A stretch of 64,000 nucleotides of DNA, from positions 27,954 through 91,953 of the forward strand of contig JAMKCH010079258.1 of NCBI GenBank assembly GCA_023653785.1. The letters run 5' to 3'. Position numbers and translations under genes: made by a program. Each line of letters starts with the position of its first letter. The first letter of the stretch is position 1. The notes beneath the pieces are model-generated. The model saw nothing but the letters and a program-made list of their open reading frames with translations. It did not search any database and was not told where the DNA came from. This document shows positions 33,104 to 44,280 of the stretch, one piece after another. This DNA is from Ophioderma brevispina (lineage: Eukaryota; Echinodermata; Ophiuroidea; Amphilepidida; Ophiodermatidae).

Positions 33104-35267
33104 TCCATCAAAATAATTTTCGATAAAAAAGAAGTCAGAACTGCATTTACCAGTTTGCCATAGCCTGCTGTTCTATAATTACGTATAAGAAGTGCATACA
33201 TTTGCAGAACACCGATTAAAATTCCCAAGCATTTTCCACCCAACGCCCAGCCAATTGAAATATTGATATTTTGGTTATAAATATTTGAAATGTAAAATTG
33301 CATTACACACTCCAACAAGCCAATACTAAACTACTTTATTAGCTGAGATCATTGGTTAAAGCATTCCAGTAAAATGGGGCTACTATGCCTCATTTATTCT
33401 GATCTCTGCGTTAGATCCTAAGTGGCCAAAAATCTATTGAATTCCGTTCATTTGAAATTCAAAATCAGCCGAGTTAAAATAGTTGGGCCAGCTCATATTT
33501 CTAGTGGGTCACTCGCTCCTCGTACATTCCATATGAATACCATTTCAACATACTCCAGAATTTTACCTGTGGCACTCCAAATTTGGAGTCGTTTTCCGCT
33601 CTGTATCGATTTCGGTCGAGCGCATCGGAATGCAGGCCCACATACGGTATTGTGGGCAACTGCCTCACCAGAAAAAATGCTTGTACTGGTTTCTTAGATT
33701 ACCTATGTTCTGCAGCCAAAAGAGAGTCAATTTATGCCGTTTGCCATTTCTACACGGCTTTTTCATGCAGAAATTACAAATAACACAAGTATTTCTAACT
33801 GCTGCTGGCTCTTCTCCAACACAACGCAAGATTCAACACAACATGTGATTCTATCGTTCCACACTATTACTGCAAATCCAACGTATTATTAAGTTATCAG
33901 ATGACATCAAATCGTATTTGAGTTTGCTGCACAGTTCTGTAAATGGTTCGATTTCTGAACACTTGACATGAATTTCTGGGAGGTAAAAATGGATCTTATG
34001 GGAATGCTTCCACCTGTGGAAAATAAATGTTTGGCATTTCTAAAAATTTATTCTGTAGTCCTTGGAAATGTATTGTTTCTGTGGAAATGTTTCAAATATG
34101 GTATACATGTATGAGAAATGCACAATTCAATAAGTGTAGTAGTTTTAAACCCTTTTCAAACTGAGATTTTGATGATGGGGAAAAAAGTCAAAGTGACTGT
34201 ACAGCTAAAATAATGCAATGCTAAAAAATGTCAATATGTTTCCCAGTTTGCCAGAGTGTACCAACAGGGGGTAGAGGGTCCCTAGTCTTTATTTCCCAAA
34301 TGCCAATATAGTAGTGTGAACATTCTCACATGGGTTGAGGCCTTATTGGTGACCCCAGTGTTCAACAATATTTTCCAAGCTTGAGATGGTTTCCCCAGTG
34401 ACCCCAGTGTTCAAAAAAATTCCAAGCTTGTAGGTTATAAAAATACTAGTCAATGGCTTTTGAGATGGTTTCACAGATGACCACAAACATAGTATACAAA
34501 ATAGTGAATTTCCTTCAGAGACAATCAAATTTGTATGTCAAAAATGGGGATATATACAAAACTATGGTTAACAAACAGAGATACAAAAACATAAATTTTT
34601 TGTAAGTCAGGAAGGGGAATTAAGGCTGTGAAAGATTCAGCAAAGAGGGGGAAACAAAACCATATAATGGCAAAGTGTACTTTATTTGAGGGTATTATTT
34701 TAAAAAATAAAACACCACAGATGTTATAAAAAAGATTGACGATATGTCACAAACTAATGTTCTCCATTCAAATAGTTGTCACATCGCACAAAATCTGACA
34801 CTATTTTATGAATATTACCGGTACTTTTAGGGTTTCGCTCTTTTAAAAGAGTTGTTTACTTCATATGCAGAGTACCCTGTGGAAGGGTCAATGGCATGGT
34901 GTCATCCATATTCTTTTTCCTTGTTTCCACACGTTTCAACTATCAGATACCTTTTCTGGTAAATTTAAATTCGTAGGTGAATCAAGTGGCATTATGGCAA
35001 TTAGGTTTAGACATAGGATAGTGTGTGGGGAAGACACTCCGATTTTATTGATCTGTAGAAACTTGTATCAGATGGACATGAATACGACAGATAAAAAACA
35101 CTTTAGTCTCTGTTCCGCCCACTGCAAAAGAAACACGCTTAAAAGGGCCTTTATAGAGGTAATTTTATTAGATATGGACATCCGGGCCAGCTTTATTTTA
35201 AAGATGTGCAAGTGGAGCAGTTGTAATGAACAAAAAAAGAAATCAATTTTCCATTGGTTTTTGTTAA
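33104..35267. other. Unassigned 2.2-kb stretch with a local duplication
   Basis: GTGACCCCAGTGTTCAA...TTCCAAGCTTG is present twice in tandem at 34,350-34,430. Three overlapping plus frames at 33,422-33,848 are open but have no domain. A 173-codon frame beginning at 34,865 runs into the next MITE, which supplies its last third, so it is probably not a gene. Confidence 0.4.
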
Positions 35268-35274
35268 AAAAAAA

Positions 35275-35621
35275 AGGTGTTTGTTCCGATTTTATGTGTA
35301 CCGGTTTTTCTATCTATATGAGAGCTGGCACTTCTTCCTTACCAACATGTGCGGTGGGGACACAACTTAGTGGTTTTTTTGGATAATTAGAAGAGCGATA
35401 ATGCATCAATTTTCATCAAGGTCCTATTCACTACTGTACTATATACTAACTTGTGAACCATTAAAATGGCATATTTTTGTCCTGGTATCCTTAAGAAATT
35501 AATGTTAGCATGAAATTTCCAGGACGACAATGAGAAAAATATGGGCCTTTCATCTGATATCCAATCGTTCCTTACTCTGGTTAAATCGGGGGGGGCAAAA
35601 GTCAATCGGACATGCACACCT
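35275..35621 (-). mobile_element. MITE, TTAA family 2, copy 1
   Basis: Inverted ends AGGTGTTTGTTCCGAT (left) and GGACATGCACACCT (right), with TTAA at 35,264-35,267 (followed by an A run) and 35,622-35,625. The body aligns with 59,318-59,656 in inverted orientation; shared blocks are GAGAAAAATA.GGCCTTTCA, the matching TGTCCTG.AAATTTC region and CCTATTCACTACTGT. Length 347 bp, no coding capacity. Confidence 0.9.
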
Positions 35622-35625
35622 TTAA

Positions 35626-36432
35626 GATGGATCACAGATCTCTGGTGGTTTAAAATAGCAGCTAAAGACGAGGTCATAGAGCTATCTCACTCCTAAAGTT
35701 TTAGTAAAAAAATCCATTCATATATTTTTGCCCTTGGGTCTAAGGATAGGATTCAATCCTGTGTTTTCAATCCATTGACTTCAATGGGTAGTAATATGGA
35801 GTGTGGGTCGTTTTTTACTTGAGAAGATGCCCACAACAAATCTCACTTAAGAAACAATATCTTTCACCTATTTGTTTGCTTTAACACTAGTAGCAAGTCA
35901 GCCTGACTCTAAGTTTGCCACGGTTGAAATAACTCGGCAGTCTCCAATCTGTTAAGTCATGCGGTTAATCGGTATTGATATTTGGTTGGAAAAAAATCCT
36001 ATACATAATCCAATAAGATTAAAGAAACTTTCTGATTTGAGATGTTGATAAGTTTTGTGATGCATTAGGCCCTTTAAGTAATGTTGGTTTTTGTATGAAT
36101 GACTACAACATTCCAACCTTCAGAACTACATTTCTGTACTTGGAGATTTACAAGAAATTTTGCTTTCACAACATCCGAGGTTGTCAACTCTCTAAAAGCA
36201 TGTTTCTATTGAAAATCCTGCATTTTACCGGTAACTCTTCTACCATAGAAGACAGGAAAAGGTTGATAACGGTAAATACTACCTGGCGCTGTCGATCAAC
36301 TCACATAAAACTTTGCCGGCAAAAGGTCTTACACTGAGTCAACGCAAAGCATTGTGGGTTGCCTTTTTCCAACCAAAAATATGTCGGGGGACCTGCGATA
36401 GTAGAATTGGTGTCGATTTTGACATTTTACAG
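35626..36432. other. Unassigned stretch
   Basis: An 80-codon plus frame at 36,095-36,337 is unsupported. CATTGTGGGTTGCC (36,351) is an isolated promoter-like word. The end (TTTTGACATTTTACAG) is a good acceptor for the next candidate exon. Confidence 0.35.
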
Positions 36433-36538
36433 TCAAAATTCAGAGGCAAATGATAGGTTAGAGGGGTTAAATGTTTGGCACGCAAAAAGGTTCGAAGGTA
36501 CATATGGAGTTGTACAACGGTGGCGAGAGGCAATGTAC
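36433..36538 (+). CDS. Candidate internal exon, 106 nt
   Basis: A pyrimidine-rich acceptor (GATTTTGACATTTTACAG) precedes and a GTAAGA donor (36,539) follows. The open frame uses the first base to finish a codon, then reads QNSEANDRLEGLNVWHAKRF and EGTYGVVQRWREAMY. The composition is protein-like, with charged and aromatic residues and no low complexity. The same frame stays open upstream to 36,359 and downstream through the poly-A tract, so openness alone is weak evidence. No domain is recognised and no neighbouring exon was identified. Confidence 0.25.
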
Positions 36539-36582
36539 GTAAGATCGAGGGCACCCGCCGAATCCTGGACCTCATCCTCTAG

Positions 36583-36585
<3 letters not shown>

Positions 36586-36635
<50 letters not shown>
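36586..36635. repeat. Poly-A tract, 50 bases
   Basis: An uninterrupted run of 50 A. It could be the tail of a retroposed sequence, but the preceding bases lack a poly(A) signal and no recognisable retrocopy lies upstream. The 184-codon frame crossing it reads polylysine and is not called. Confidence 0.95.
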
Positions 36636-36638
<3 letters not shown>

Positions 36639-36929
36639 ACGCATCCACACGTAGGAGGATCGTCGTGTGGTGTAGGGCCTATCGTCAATCGTATTCACGC
36701 GGTATTATCATTCCATTTCCTCAAATGCATGAGCACTGTCGGCGGAAAGGAGTGTTTCTATTGGCCGTTTTTACCGGTAAGCGACGCCGTTTTTACCTCC
36801 TCGAGAAGGAAAATTTTGCCGGGTTTATTTACAAAGTAAATAGCGAGGGAGGTCAGTTTCTAGTGAGCACATTTAATCTTTATCCGTCTCTTTTCGGTAA
36901 ATGGTCCCAATAGAAATACACTGCCTAAA
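36636..36929. other. CpG-containing spacer with GTGTTTCTATTGG
   Basis: Contains GTGTTTCTATTGGCCG (36,751) next to TTTTTACCGGTAAGCGACG. Similar words recur at 57,269 (inverted), 62,190 and 62,268, which hints at a dispersed repeat end. Confidence 0.3.
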
Positions 36930-37079
36930 AGTAAAAGATGAAAGTCACTCTCAAAGAGCTGTCTGAGTGACCCATATTAATTTACAAAAAGAAAAATTAA
37001 CTTCAAAAATAACTCTAAGGGAGATATTTGCAATCAATTTAGGATGGGTCACTCAGACAGCTCTTTGAGGACTTTTACG
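36930..37079. mobile_element. Short MITE with perfect 25-bp inverted arms
   Basis: 36,951-36,975 and 37,044-37,068 are perfect reverse complements over 25 bases (core GAGCTGTCTGAGTGACCCAT). The arms extend imperfectly outwards through GTAAAAG at the left and CTTTTAC at the right. Total about 150 bp, loop about 68 bp. The near-perfect arms suggest a fairly recent insertion, or a hairpin with another role. Confidence 0.85.
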
Positions 37080-37729
37080 GTCTTACATTTAGAGAGAAAG
37101 GCAAACACACACCAAAAATAGTATGGCTCACCCCCCTACATGCTGTCCAGCAGAGGACCAAATAGACCATGTCCCTTTTACATACATTACCTGATTTCTT
37201 AAAATGAAACTCTTTCACGCACAATTTAAAATTACTATGTGGCTCAATGGCCATGAAGCATGATACAAAACCTGTGTACAGGTTCGTCCATTCGGAAAAC
37301 AGGATTCTGGATACGCACGAATCAACCCAAGTGTCTGTGATGAATGCTCGACAACAGAAAACCCAATACGCAATTCAACAGCCGCAACGCATGCCATTGT
37401 TTCAGAAATTATGACAGCGATTATATTTTGTTTGGTAAGAACTCATTAAAGTGTGGCTCAGTTATTTCAATCTTAATCCACATTAGATTTTTTCAAACAA
37501 GATGGAAAAAAAAGTTTTTCTATGACTGAGTTAGCATGCCAGAAAGAAAGTCCAAGGGTTCCTGATCTACATTGTGTGGTACTTAGGCCACTCACTTTTA
37601 ACATGATTCTCTCCCTTACACCAAGTAAAACCCTGCATACACCTGGATCCTAAATATGAGGTGCCCCTTTAAAGAGATGCTGGTTTATTATACGTTGACC
37701 TCTTGTGGAAATTCATCATAACTTGGTTC
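37080..37729. other. Unassigned stretch
   Basis: Both strands are open around 37,215-37,397, with a GTAAGA site at 37,435 on plus. No domain is visible and the strand is undecidable, so nothing is called. Confidence 0.35.
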
Positions 37730-39110
37730 AATGCAAGATCGGCACGGCTGGGTGAACTGAACTTGGTTCAATGACATCGAGGACAGGCCTTCCCGAAAGA
37801 ACGCAGAAGTTGGAGCAGTCTTCACAGACCTAACTGCTGCGTATGATATTGTCTGGCATCAAGATCTTTACCTCAAGCTACTAAAAAATTTACCCTGATG
37901 TCAAGCTTGTCAAGTTCATTATGCTGCTCATCCAAGACAGATCTTTCGTCTGGAGGACATTCAAATGGGCAACGCAGTAAGCGCAAACTTCGGAATAGTG
38001 TCCCACAAGGTTCTGTGCTGGCACCAGTCTGTTCAACATTATACGTCTCAGATATGCCAAGGGGAGATTGTTCGAGTACCCTATGCAGACGACACGCACT
38101 GGAATAGCTGCTGATTGCTTTTGAGTCCTTAGAAACAGTGTTGCAGAAAGACCTTAATCACTTGTAAAAGCCAATTTCTTCAGCCAATGAGCATTGTTGC
38201 ATCAGCAAACCAGATGGCAGCTCTCTTGCAAATCGATGTGCCAAAAAGAGAACTAAACATCATCTAGATGGAGAGAAACGTCAATGACCAAACACCAAGT
38301 ACCTTGCATCACAATGGACCGCAGCCTTACCTAACCAAACACACCAATGGCGTCGCTGCAAGACGCAGTTCTCGTGTCAAGCTCCCTCAGAAGGCTCGCA
38401 GGAACTGGATTTTGGGGCATCTTTGACACCTTACATACATTAACTGTTGACCTGGCATACTTCTACTGAATGAATATGTTGCACCAGTATGGAGTCACAG
38501 TGTCATTCACACAAGAGTGATGTACGTTCTGAATGATGCAATGAGGACTGGTTAGTGGTTGCTTCTTTTGCGACGCCTGTTTAGAATTTATCTTCCAATT
38601 CTGTCTGGAATAGCTCCTGCAAACTTAGGAGGAACCTTCGCGATCAAGCTCGCCAAGAAATGTGATGAACACTGGTAGCCTAATTAACCCCCCACCAACA
38701 CCGTTTGAGGATCAGAGAATTCCAAGGATCACTTTGGCTAACCCAATCCGACACTGCAGTTCAACAGTATCCCTATCGATCATCCTGGATCAAGACAGAT
38801 GGTATGAAGCATGGTCATCCTCTACTTTGACCTAAAGCAGTTTTTGGACAGCCCACTAGCAGCCCAAATGCTGTGCCTTGATAGGAAAACTCATGGGTCA
38901 ACTCACAACGAACTTCCTTACAATATCGGAGTAGAATTTTCACCAACTGCGTTTTGTGGAGAGCCCAACAAACCATAGCTACATCATAAATGACTGTGCG
39001 GTCTCCAAGTCCCCAAGAGGAATCCCAGGCCTGATCACCTGGATGATGTAACTATCAGCTGGCTAAAGGACGGATCTTCCACTGGTGATTTGGCCTGCAA
39101 CAAAACTACG
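37730..39110 (+). pseudogene. Frame-broken non-LTR reverse transcriptase (jockey-like)
   Basis: Translated blocks of a LINE reverse transcriptase appear in order but in different frames. They are GAVFTDLTAAYDIVWH (37,811-37,859, motif A with its catalytic Asp), LRNSVPQGSVLAP (37,986-38,024, motif B), YADDT (38,082-38,096, motif C with both Asp), EYVAPVWSHS (38,472-38,501), LNDAMRTG and YLPILSGIAPANLRRNL (38,580-38,640). The series fits the jockey/I supergroup of non-LTR elements, where C-terminal 'AEYCAPVWSRS', 'LN..MR..TG' and 'LPVLSNI.P..LRR' blocks are usual. Several frameshifts and stops separate the blocks, so it encodes nothing now. The endonuclease domain is missing, giving a 5' truncation. 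A MITE begins at its 3' edge. Confidence 0.9.
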
Positions 39111-39516
39111 TATCAATGCAAGATCAAAGCCATATTTAGAATGTTACTCCTACTTTACGCTTTTAGAACAATTTAACAATGGTGACCAATTTTGACAATG
39201 ATAAGTAGGGACATGCCAAAGGAGCCTATCATCTCTGCAATTCAGACCATCATTTCGGGAAATCTTGCCATATGGCATAAAAAAGTGTCATGATTAGATG
39301 TTCTATAGTGCCCTCTCATATGCTCATATTCTCCATAGAAAAACGGGAAACTTAGATTTTTAAGACATTTGCCTGCAATGCAATTTCGTACAAAATAAAC
39401 ACAGAATGTAGTTAGTGGACTAAATATTCCAAATCAGTTGTCAAAACTGTGTCGCCAGAAATAATTTTTGTTTTAATCTGGTTTTATCAAAATAATGAGA
39501 CTTTCAAACAGCTGTG
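39111..39516 (-). mobile_element. MITE, CACAGCT family, copy 2
   Basis: Inverted homologue of 32,700-33,103. The end AATGAGACTTTCAAACAGCTGTG at 39,494-39,516 is well kept. The other end (GATCAAAGCC near 39,122) is decayed. It abuts the reverse-transcriptase relic, so it either inserted in its 3' part or defines where that copy stops. Confidence 0.8.
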
Positions 39517-40248
39517 TTCTGGAATTTCCAACAACTGGAACATTCAGTAATTATAAAGATGTCCCCAATGCAAACTTCCCATTATTCTATATACCTAGAT
39601 TTCATAGTTACCTAAGCACAGCCAAATTGCCAAGCACCATTACCCTCCCTATATATAGCCCATGAACACAAAGTGCATTCCTTCACGTCTCAAGCCAATT
39701 TAAGCCTTCGCCAATTTCCACAAATCTGCAAAACTCAAGGACCCTCTTCACTTTTTGAGCAGTCAATTTAACCAATCCAAAACCATTTATGCAAACATCC
39801 ACATTCTTGTCCCCCATGTAGTCGGTTTAGAAGTGCGGCCATGTTTGGATTCAATTGGGCATAAATTTGACTTTCAAAGCACATCAATTTAGAACACAAA
39901 AGCATACTCACAGTGGTCAAAATACATGGAAAGTGGTAGGTGTTTCTACTACTACTACTACTAGTCTTTTTTTGGAAAAGGAGGGTAAAGATTGTGCTGA
40001 TCAAATAGAGGGAACCAAAAAAGTGTGACACTTCGGGTTTTCAATGGCTCTTGAGATGCAGGGCATCTGGCTGCTGTGTATATGGGTTGGGAAATTCCTC
40101 TTTCTATTGGGTCTGCTTGGTTGAGCGAGATTCAGTGGTGGGGACGGAGGTGGAGAGTTGGAGAAAAACATGCTGCGTTTGGAGAAAAGCTTACTGCTTA
40201 CAAACTCTGATTTGCTGTTATGAAATGTTGCAATTGTAGATTTTTTGT
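39517..40248. other. Unassigned stretch with a short CTA repeat
   Basis: (CTA)n at 39,946-39,962 is the only repeat. Minus frames of 87 and 97 codons (39,768-40,031 and 40,001-40,294) are Ser/Pro-rich and run into the next MITE. Not called. Confidence 0.4.
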
Positions 40249-40252
40249 TTAA

Positions 40253-40608
40253 AGTGACAAGAGGAGATTTTTTTAGGATACGAATTTCTCTCAAATTTCA
40301 CTGGATCGGTTGTAGACCACCTACCGAGAATGTTTTGAAGGCTTATTGGACAAACAGGTGCAAAAGAAAACTGCAAACCTTGTTTCGAACTTGCCTGCTA
40401 TCGTAATCGTTCCCCATAGAAAACCATGCTTTGACTTTCTGTCGTGCACGACAGAAACTACTAAATCATCATCTTATTAGATAAAGATGGCGTATTCGGC
40501 TTATTCACTTCAGGTGTGATCTAATATATTGGTAAGCATTCCAAATATGTAAAAAACTGGGGTTCGAGAAAAATTGGGGGCGCTTCTTTCTGGAAATCTC
40601 ATGTCTCT
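40253..40608 (-). mobile_element. MITE, TTAA family 1, copy 2
   Basis: TTAA flanks on both sides (40,249-40,252 and 40,609-40,612). Inverted ends AGTGACAAGAGG (left) and TCTCATGTCTCT (right) match at 9 of 12 positions. The 356-bp body aligns inverted with 1,733-2,096. A palindromic core, TTTCTGTCGTGCACGACAGA, lies at 40,436-40,455. No coding capacity. TTAA duplication points to a Kolobok- or piggyBac-type transposase acting in trans. Confidence 0.9.
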
Positions 40609-40612
40609 TTAA

Positions 40613-41722
40613 ATCACTCAATCCATTTCTCTAAAATGAAACTAAGCACATGAAGTTATATGGTGAATATTATAATTAACACATGAACTACCTTGTTTTT
40701 ACAAACTCAATCATTCCCCAACTGATTTTCAAGTCAATTCCTTCTGGCAAAAACAATGCTGACTTACTCAAATATTCAAATGGACTTGAGCGGAGATAAA
40801 TATACGGACAGACGCTGACGACAGATCAAAATCCCCCTTCTGCTAAAGCGCCATGGAATAAAATTAACTGGATATTACATGTGCACATTCTGAATTTCTG
40901 ACAATTTGACAAACAGTGATTGCACTTTATTCTGCCAATCACTATATCATTCTGAAAAGATGACTCTCCTGTACCTCGCCACCAAGCTTAACTCGCTGTG
41001 GCTATCCTCTGATCAGTTCCATGCATAGAGCACCCTAATTTGCCAAACAATTTTAGCATTACTTAAGAAATGTGGACACAAGCAGTGTATGATATTTAAG
41101 CAAATGTGAAATAATGAAGCTTAATGAGACATATTTTTGCCAGAGAATTGAAGTGCAAAACATAAGTGTACCTTGCATTACCTATGATATTTTGAGCAGG
41201 GGGAATCTTTTTTGTAACTGTTAAAAATACTATTCATAATGGTGCATTATGGCAGCTTAGTTGCATACAATAGAAGGTTAACAACATGCACGGTTTACCT
41301 TCACTATACCTTTCAAAGTTGGTGCTATTAGCTACGATGAATATTACAATAGCAAACATGATGAATGATAGGAATGTATTAGACTATCAAACAAGACTAT
41401 AATTAAAAAACACTTTGAGCTTCTTTCTTCACGTTAAAAAACACTTGTTCTAGAAATTTATGGTTTCTGATCCTGATAAGTGAATTGTGAATTTTTGCTG
41501 GTTTCCTGTTGAGATTCCAAATCTTGTAATAAGGAGAACTCTTGCGAAGTCTGTTCTCTTTGTTTTGATTTTGGCAATTTTTTTTTTCCTTTGCATGATA
41601 CAGAGTGGATACAAAGGGCACAATGTAATTATGTTGAAATTTTGGCAAATTTGTCCCAGTTTTGATAAACCAAAAATCTTACATAACATTTGAAAAGTCA
41701 GAAAATGCCCTCAGGCTTCACA
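40613..41722. other. Unassigned 1.1-kb stretch
   Basis: Both strands are open around 41,403-41,693 (68-81 codons) without domain or splice support. Nothing else is recognised. Confidence 0.4.
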
Positions 41723-41937
41723 TACTGTAAAAGTTTGTTATTTTTGCAAGGTATTATTTTTGCAAATTTTGTGAATAGGCATGGAAATGCAAAAACAATA
41801 ACCCCTGGGTGCTATCACTTATGATACAGTCTGATTGGCTCATTACAGGACACAACAAGAGATAGCCTCTGAGTAACCAATCAAAATAGTGCTTCTATAT
41901 ATATATTTGGGTAAACCATACCAACATTCTTACAGTA
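41723..41937. mobile_element. MITE, TACTGTAA family, copy 1
   Basis: Ends TACTGTAAAAG (41,723) and CTTACAGTA (to 41,937). It shares length (about 215 bp), ends and the TTATTTTTGC-type subterminal sequence with 48,276-48,478 and 60,546-60,757. Its right half contains CTGATTGGCTCATTACA...GTAACCAATCAAAATAGTGCTT, which is repeated just outside at 41,940-41,997, so a tandem duplication has extended the element. Confidence 0.7.
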
Positions 41938-42285
41938 TCTCTGATTGGCTCATTACATGATATTACCTTCCAAGTAACCAATCAAAATAGTGCTTAGATG
42001 CCGATGGATAGGCAGGTAGTGCCCAAGATTCTGTGAAATAAACAATCCATGCACTTTCCCAAAACTTGGTGAAAAAATATGAATTCCAAAAAGCTGCTTG
42101 AAAGGAAATGTTATTTACATGGAAATCTGAATTTCTTTCATATATAGAAATACATAAAATATACTGAGAAATATAGCTTATCATTCATGATAATAAAAAA
42201 TACACATTTTAGCAGGCCTCATTTTTATAGGATCCAGCATTCATATTACTAATTAAACAAAACTTTACAATTTTCACTTTCTGAG

Positions 42286-42311
42286 GCAAGCAAGCAAGCA
42301 AGCAAGCAAGC
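42286..42311. repeat. (CAAG)n microsatellite
   Basis: Six consecutive CAAG units (GCAAGCAAGCAAGCAAGCAA core). Confidence 0.9.
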
Positions 42312-44011
42312 AACAAACAATACAGTGGTGAAGAATTTGTTACCCAAGTTCTGAGAAAACATGAACAGTAGCCAAGTCCTCATATATATACTTCAGGCCC
42401 CCACCTCTCAATAATGCATTCATTATGGTTACCAGACTATCCAAATCCCTTTGCTTTCCCCAAAAGCGTGACAATGTCCATCTCCACAAGATGTGTCCAT
42501 GCTTATAACTCAAAATGAGGACATCCAAAGCTTAACGCAAATGTAAGTGGCTTTACAAATGGACGTTGTTCAGATGACCGCAAGTCTGCCAAGCCTTCTC
42601 AAATTCCACTGACCTGCGCCTAAGCCTGCAGAGAGTCCTTGTCTTGATGAGGAGATTCTGCACACTCCACCGCATACTTTTATTAAGATGTTTAAGGGGA
42701 TGATTACTTCATTCAAGTACATCAAATGCCTCCAGTGGAATGACAGACAGGGATGCCTTGTATTCAGTATTAGTTTGGTTTCTTTGTAAGTTTCAATTAA
42801 GCTGTCAAATACTTTAGATTTTCAACTTAACCCTTACTATACCGGCCGATTTGATTGGTTATTCCAAAGGTTGAATGGGGTAATTTAGCCTATCAGAGAA
42901 ATGGTAAGAAAAACCTTAATGTGCATACAGTGTGTGGCAGGTCTATTTTGATACACAGATTATACCATATGATATTTTGTAATGAGCCTATCAGAGATAC
43001 TCTAAGAGAGGTGGTAGCTATTGGTGCTGAAGGATAAAGCTCCAGGAATCAACTCTTCTTGGTTTGTAGTTAAATAAAAACATATGCATTTGTTTTATGC
43101 TCCTTAAATTGGGTTATAAATACTGCATTCTTTATTTGAATTGAAACTGTCCATTTTTAAATGTATTTTTTTCTCCTAGGCCATTGTCAATTTGTTTTAA
43201 ATTTTCATTTTAAAGGTGTAACAAGAGATTTCAAGTCATCCATATTTTCTGTGATATGCAGTGATTTCATATAGACAATCAACAGATTCACACCTTTTAT
43301 TTTACTACAGAAGTAATGATAACAAAAGGTGATTTGTATATGCTTATATTTAAATAGAAAACATAGGCTGAATTTCCTATTTGCTCCTATAGGAAATTAG
43401 AAATTTCACATTTTTTGTACCAAAGAATCAGTTCTCAGCTTAATCTTTCTGATGGGGATATTTTTGATATGCTTTACACCAGTGCAAAAAAACAGAATTT
43501 TCACATTTTTGGGGACTCCTGTTATTTGAAATTTCTCAAGGTAGCTTAAGTTGTGTGTGTTTGTCCTTCGGCAACTTTTTTCATCTTTTGATGTTTCTCA
43601 TAATGACATAGGAAACAGAAGAGATTAATGCTCTGTGAAACTTTCCAAAGTTCAAATGTTGTGGTTTCATTCTACTACAAATATCATCCACTTATTTACC
43701 CAGCCAACGTAAATAAATGCAAATGAGAGACTAATCATTTTAAAGATGTCCCCAATGCTAATTAATCAAATCCACAACTGTATTAAATTACACAATCCAC
43801 TTTCAAACGCTGCCTTAAATCAATTACAGTGGCTGTAATTACACATAAACCAATTCAACAGTTTTACTAGGCAGTGCTGAACATTGCCCTTTGATATTTT
43901 CTGTGGGTGTTAATACTGATGGATGGGGGCTGTATCATTAGCGCAGGCTGTGGATGTTTGGTGTGTTATTTAGCGATCATTGCCTCTTGGCTTGTGGGCT
44001 AGGCTGTAAAA
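42312..44011. other. Unassigned 1.7-kb stretch
   Basis: Short frames at 42,340-42,528 (minus, 62 codons) and 42,855-43,037 (plus, 60 codons) look protein-like by eye, but have no splice context or recognised domain. The sequence AGCCTATCAGAGA occurs twice (42,887 and 42,986). Confidence 0.35.
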
Positions 44012-44232
44012 TAGACTCTATAACAAATGTGTTTAGAAATTCTGGACAAACTTGGGTTTAGAAGGATTAACGTTTAGCATTTAAACACAAAAGTTGTGTT
44101 TAGATATCATTTTAGATGTTTAAATACTAAACGTTAAGCTATCTAAACACAAGTTTTGTGTTTAAATGCTAAATGTTAACCCATCCAAATACAAGTTTGT
44201 CCAGAATTTCTAAACACATATTTTAGAGTGTA
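44012..44232. mobile_element. Palindromic MITE (GTGTTTAGAAATTCTGGACA arms)
   Basis: The left arm (about 44,014-44,108) and right arm (about 44,135-44,231) are reverse complements over nearly their whole length, including GTGTTTAGAAATTCTGGACA, TTTAGCATTTAAACACAAAA and an ACTCTA outer block. The loop is about 25 bp. Almost the entire 220-bp element is a hairpin. Confidence 0.85.
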
Positions 44233-44280
44233 AGCTGGTGTAATTGAGCTTGAGTTCATTAGATAAGTACCACCTTTAAG

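Noticed and set aside
34865..35386. A 173-codon plus-strand ORF.
   Set aside because: Its last third is the left part of the TTAA-family-2 MITE and the rest has no domain, acceptor or donor.
35134..36075. TTAAAAGGGCC at 35,131 and GGCCCTTTAA at 36,068 as ends of a larger element enclosing the MITE at 35.3 kb.
   Set aside because: The inverted match is only about 12 bases and no further pairing follows. It is too short to support an element.
36359..36913. A 184-codon plus-strand ORF, the longest in the window.
   Set aside because: It reads through the 50-A tract as polylysine, so its length comes partly from the homopolymer. Only the small splice-bounded part at 36,433-36,538 is kept as a low-confidence exon.
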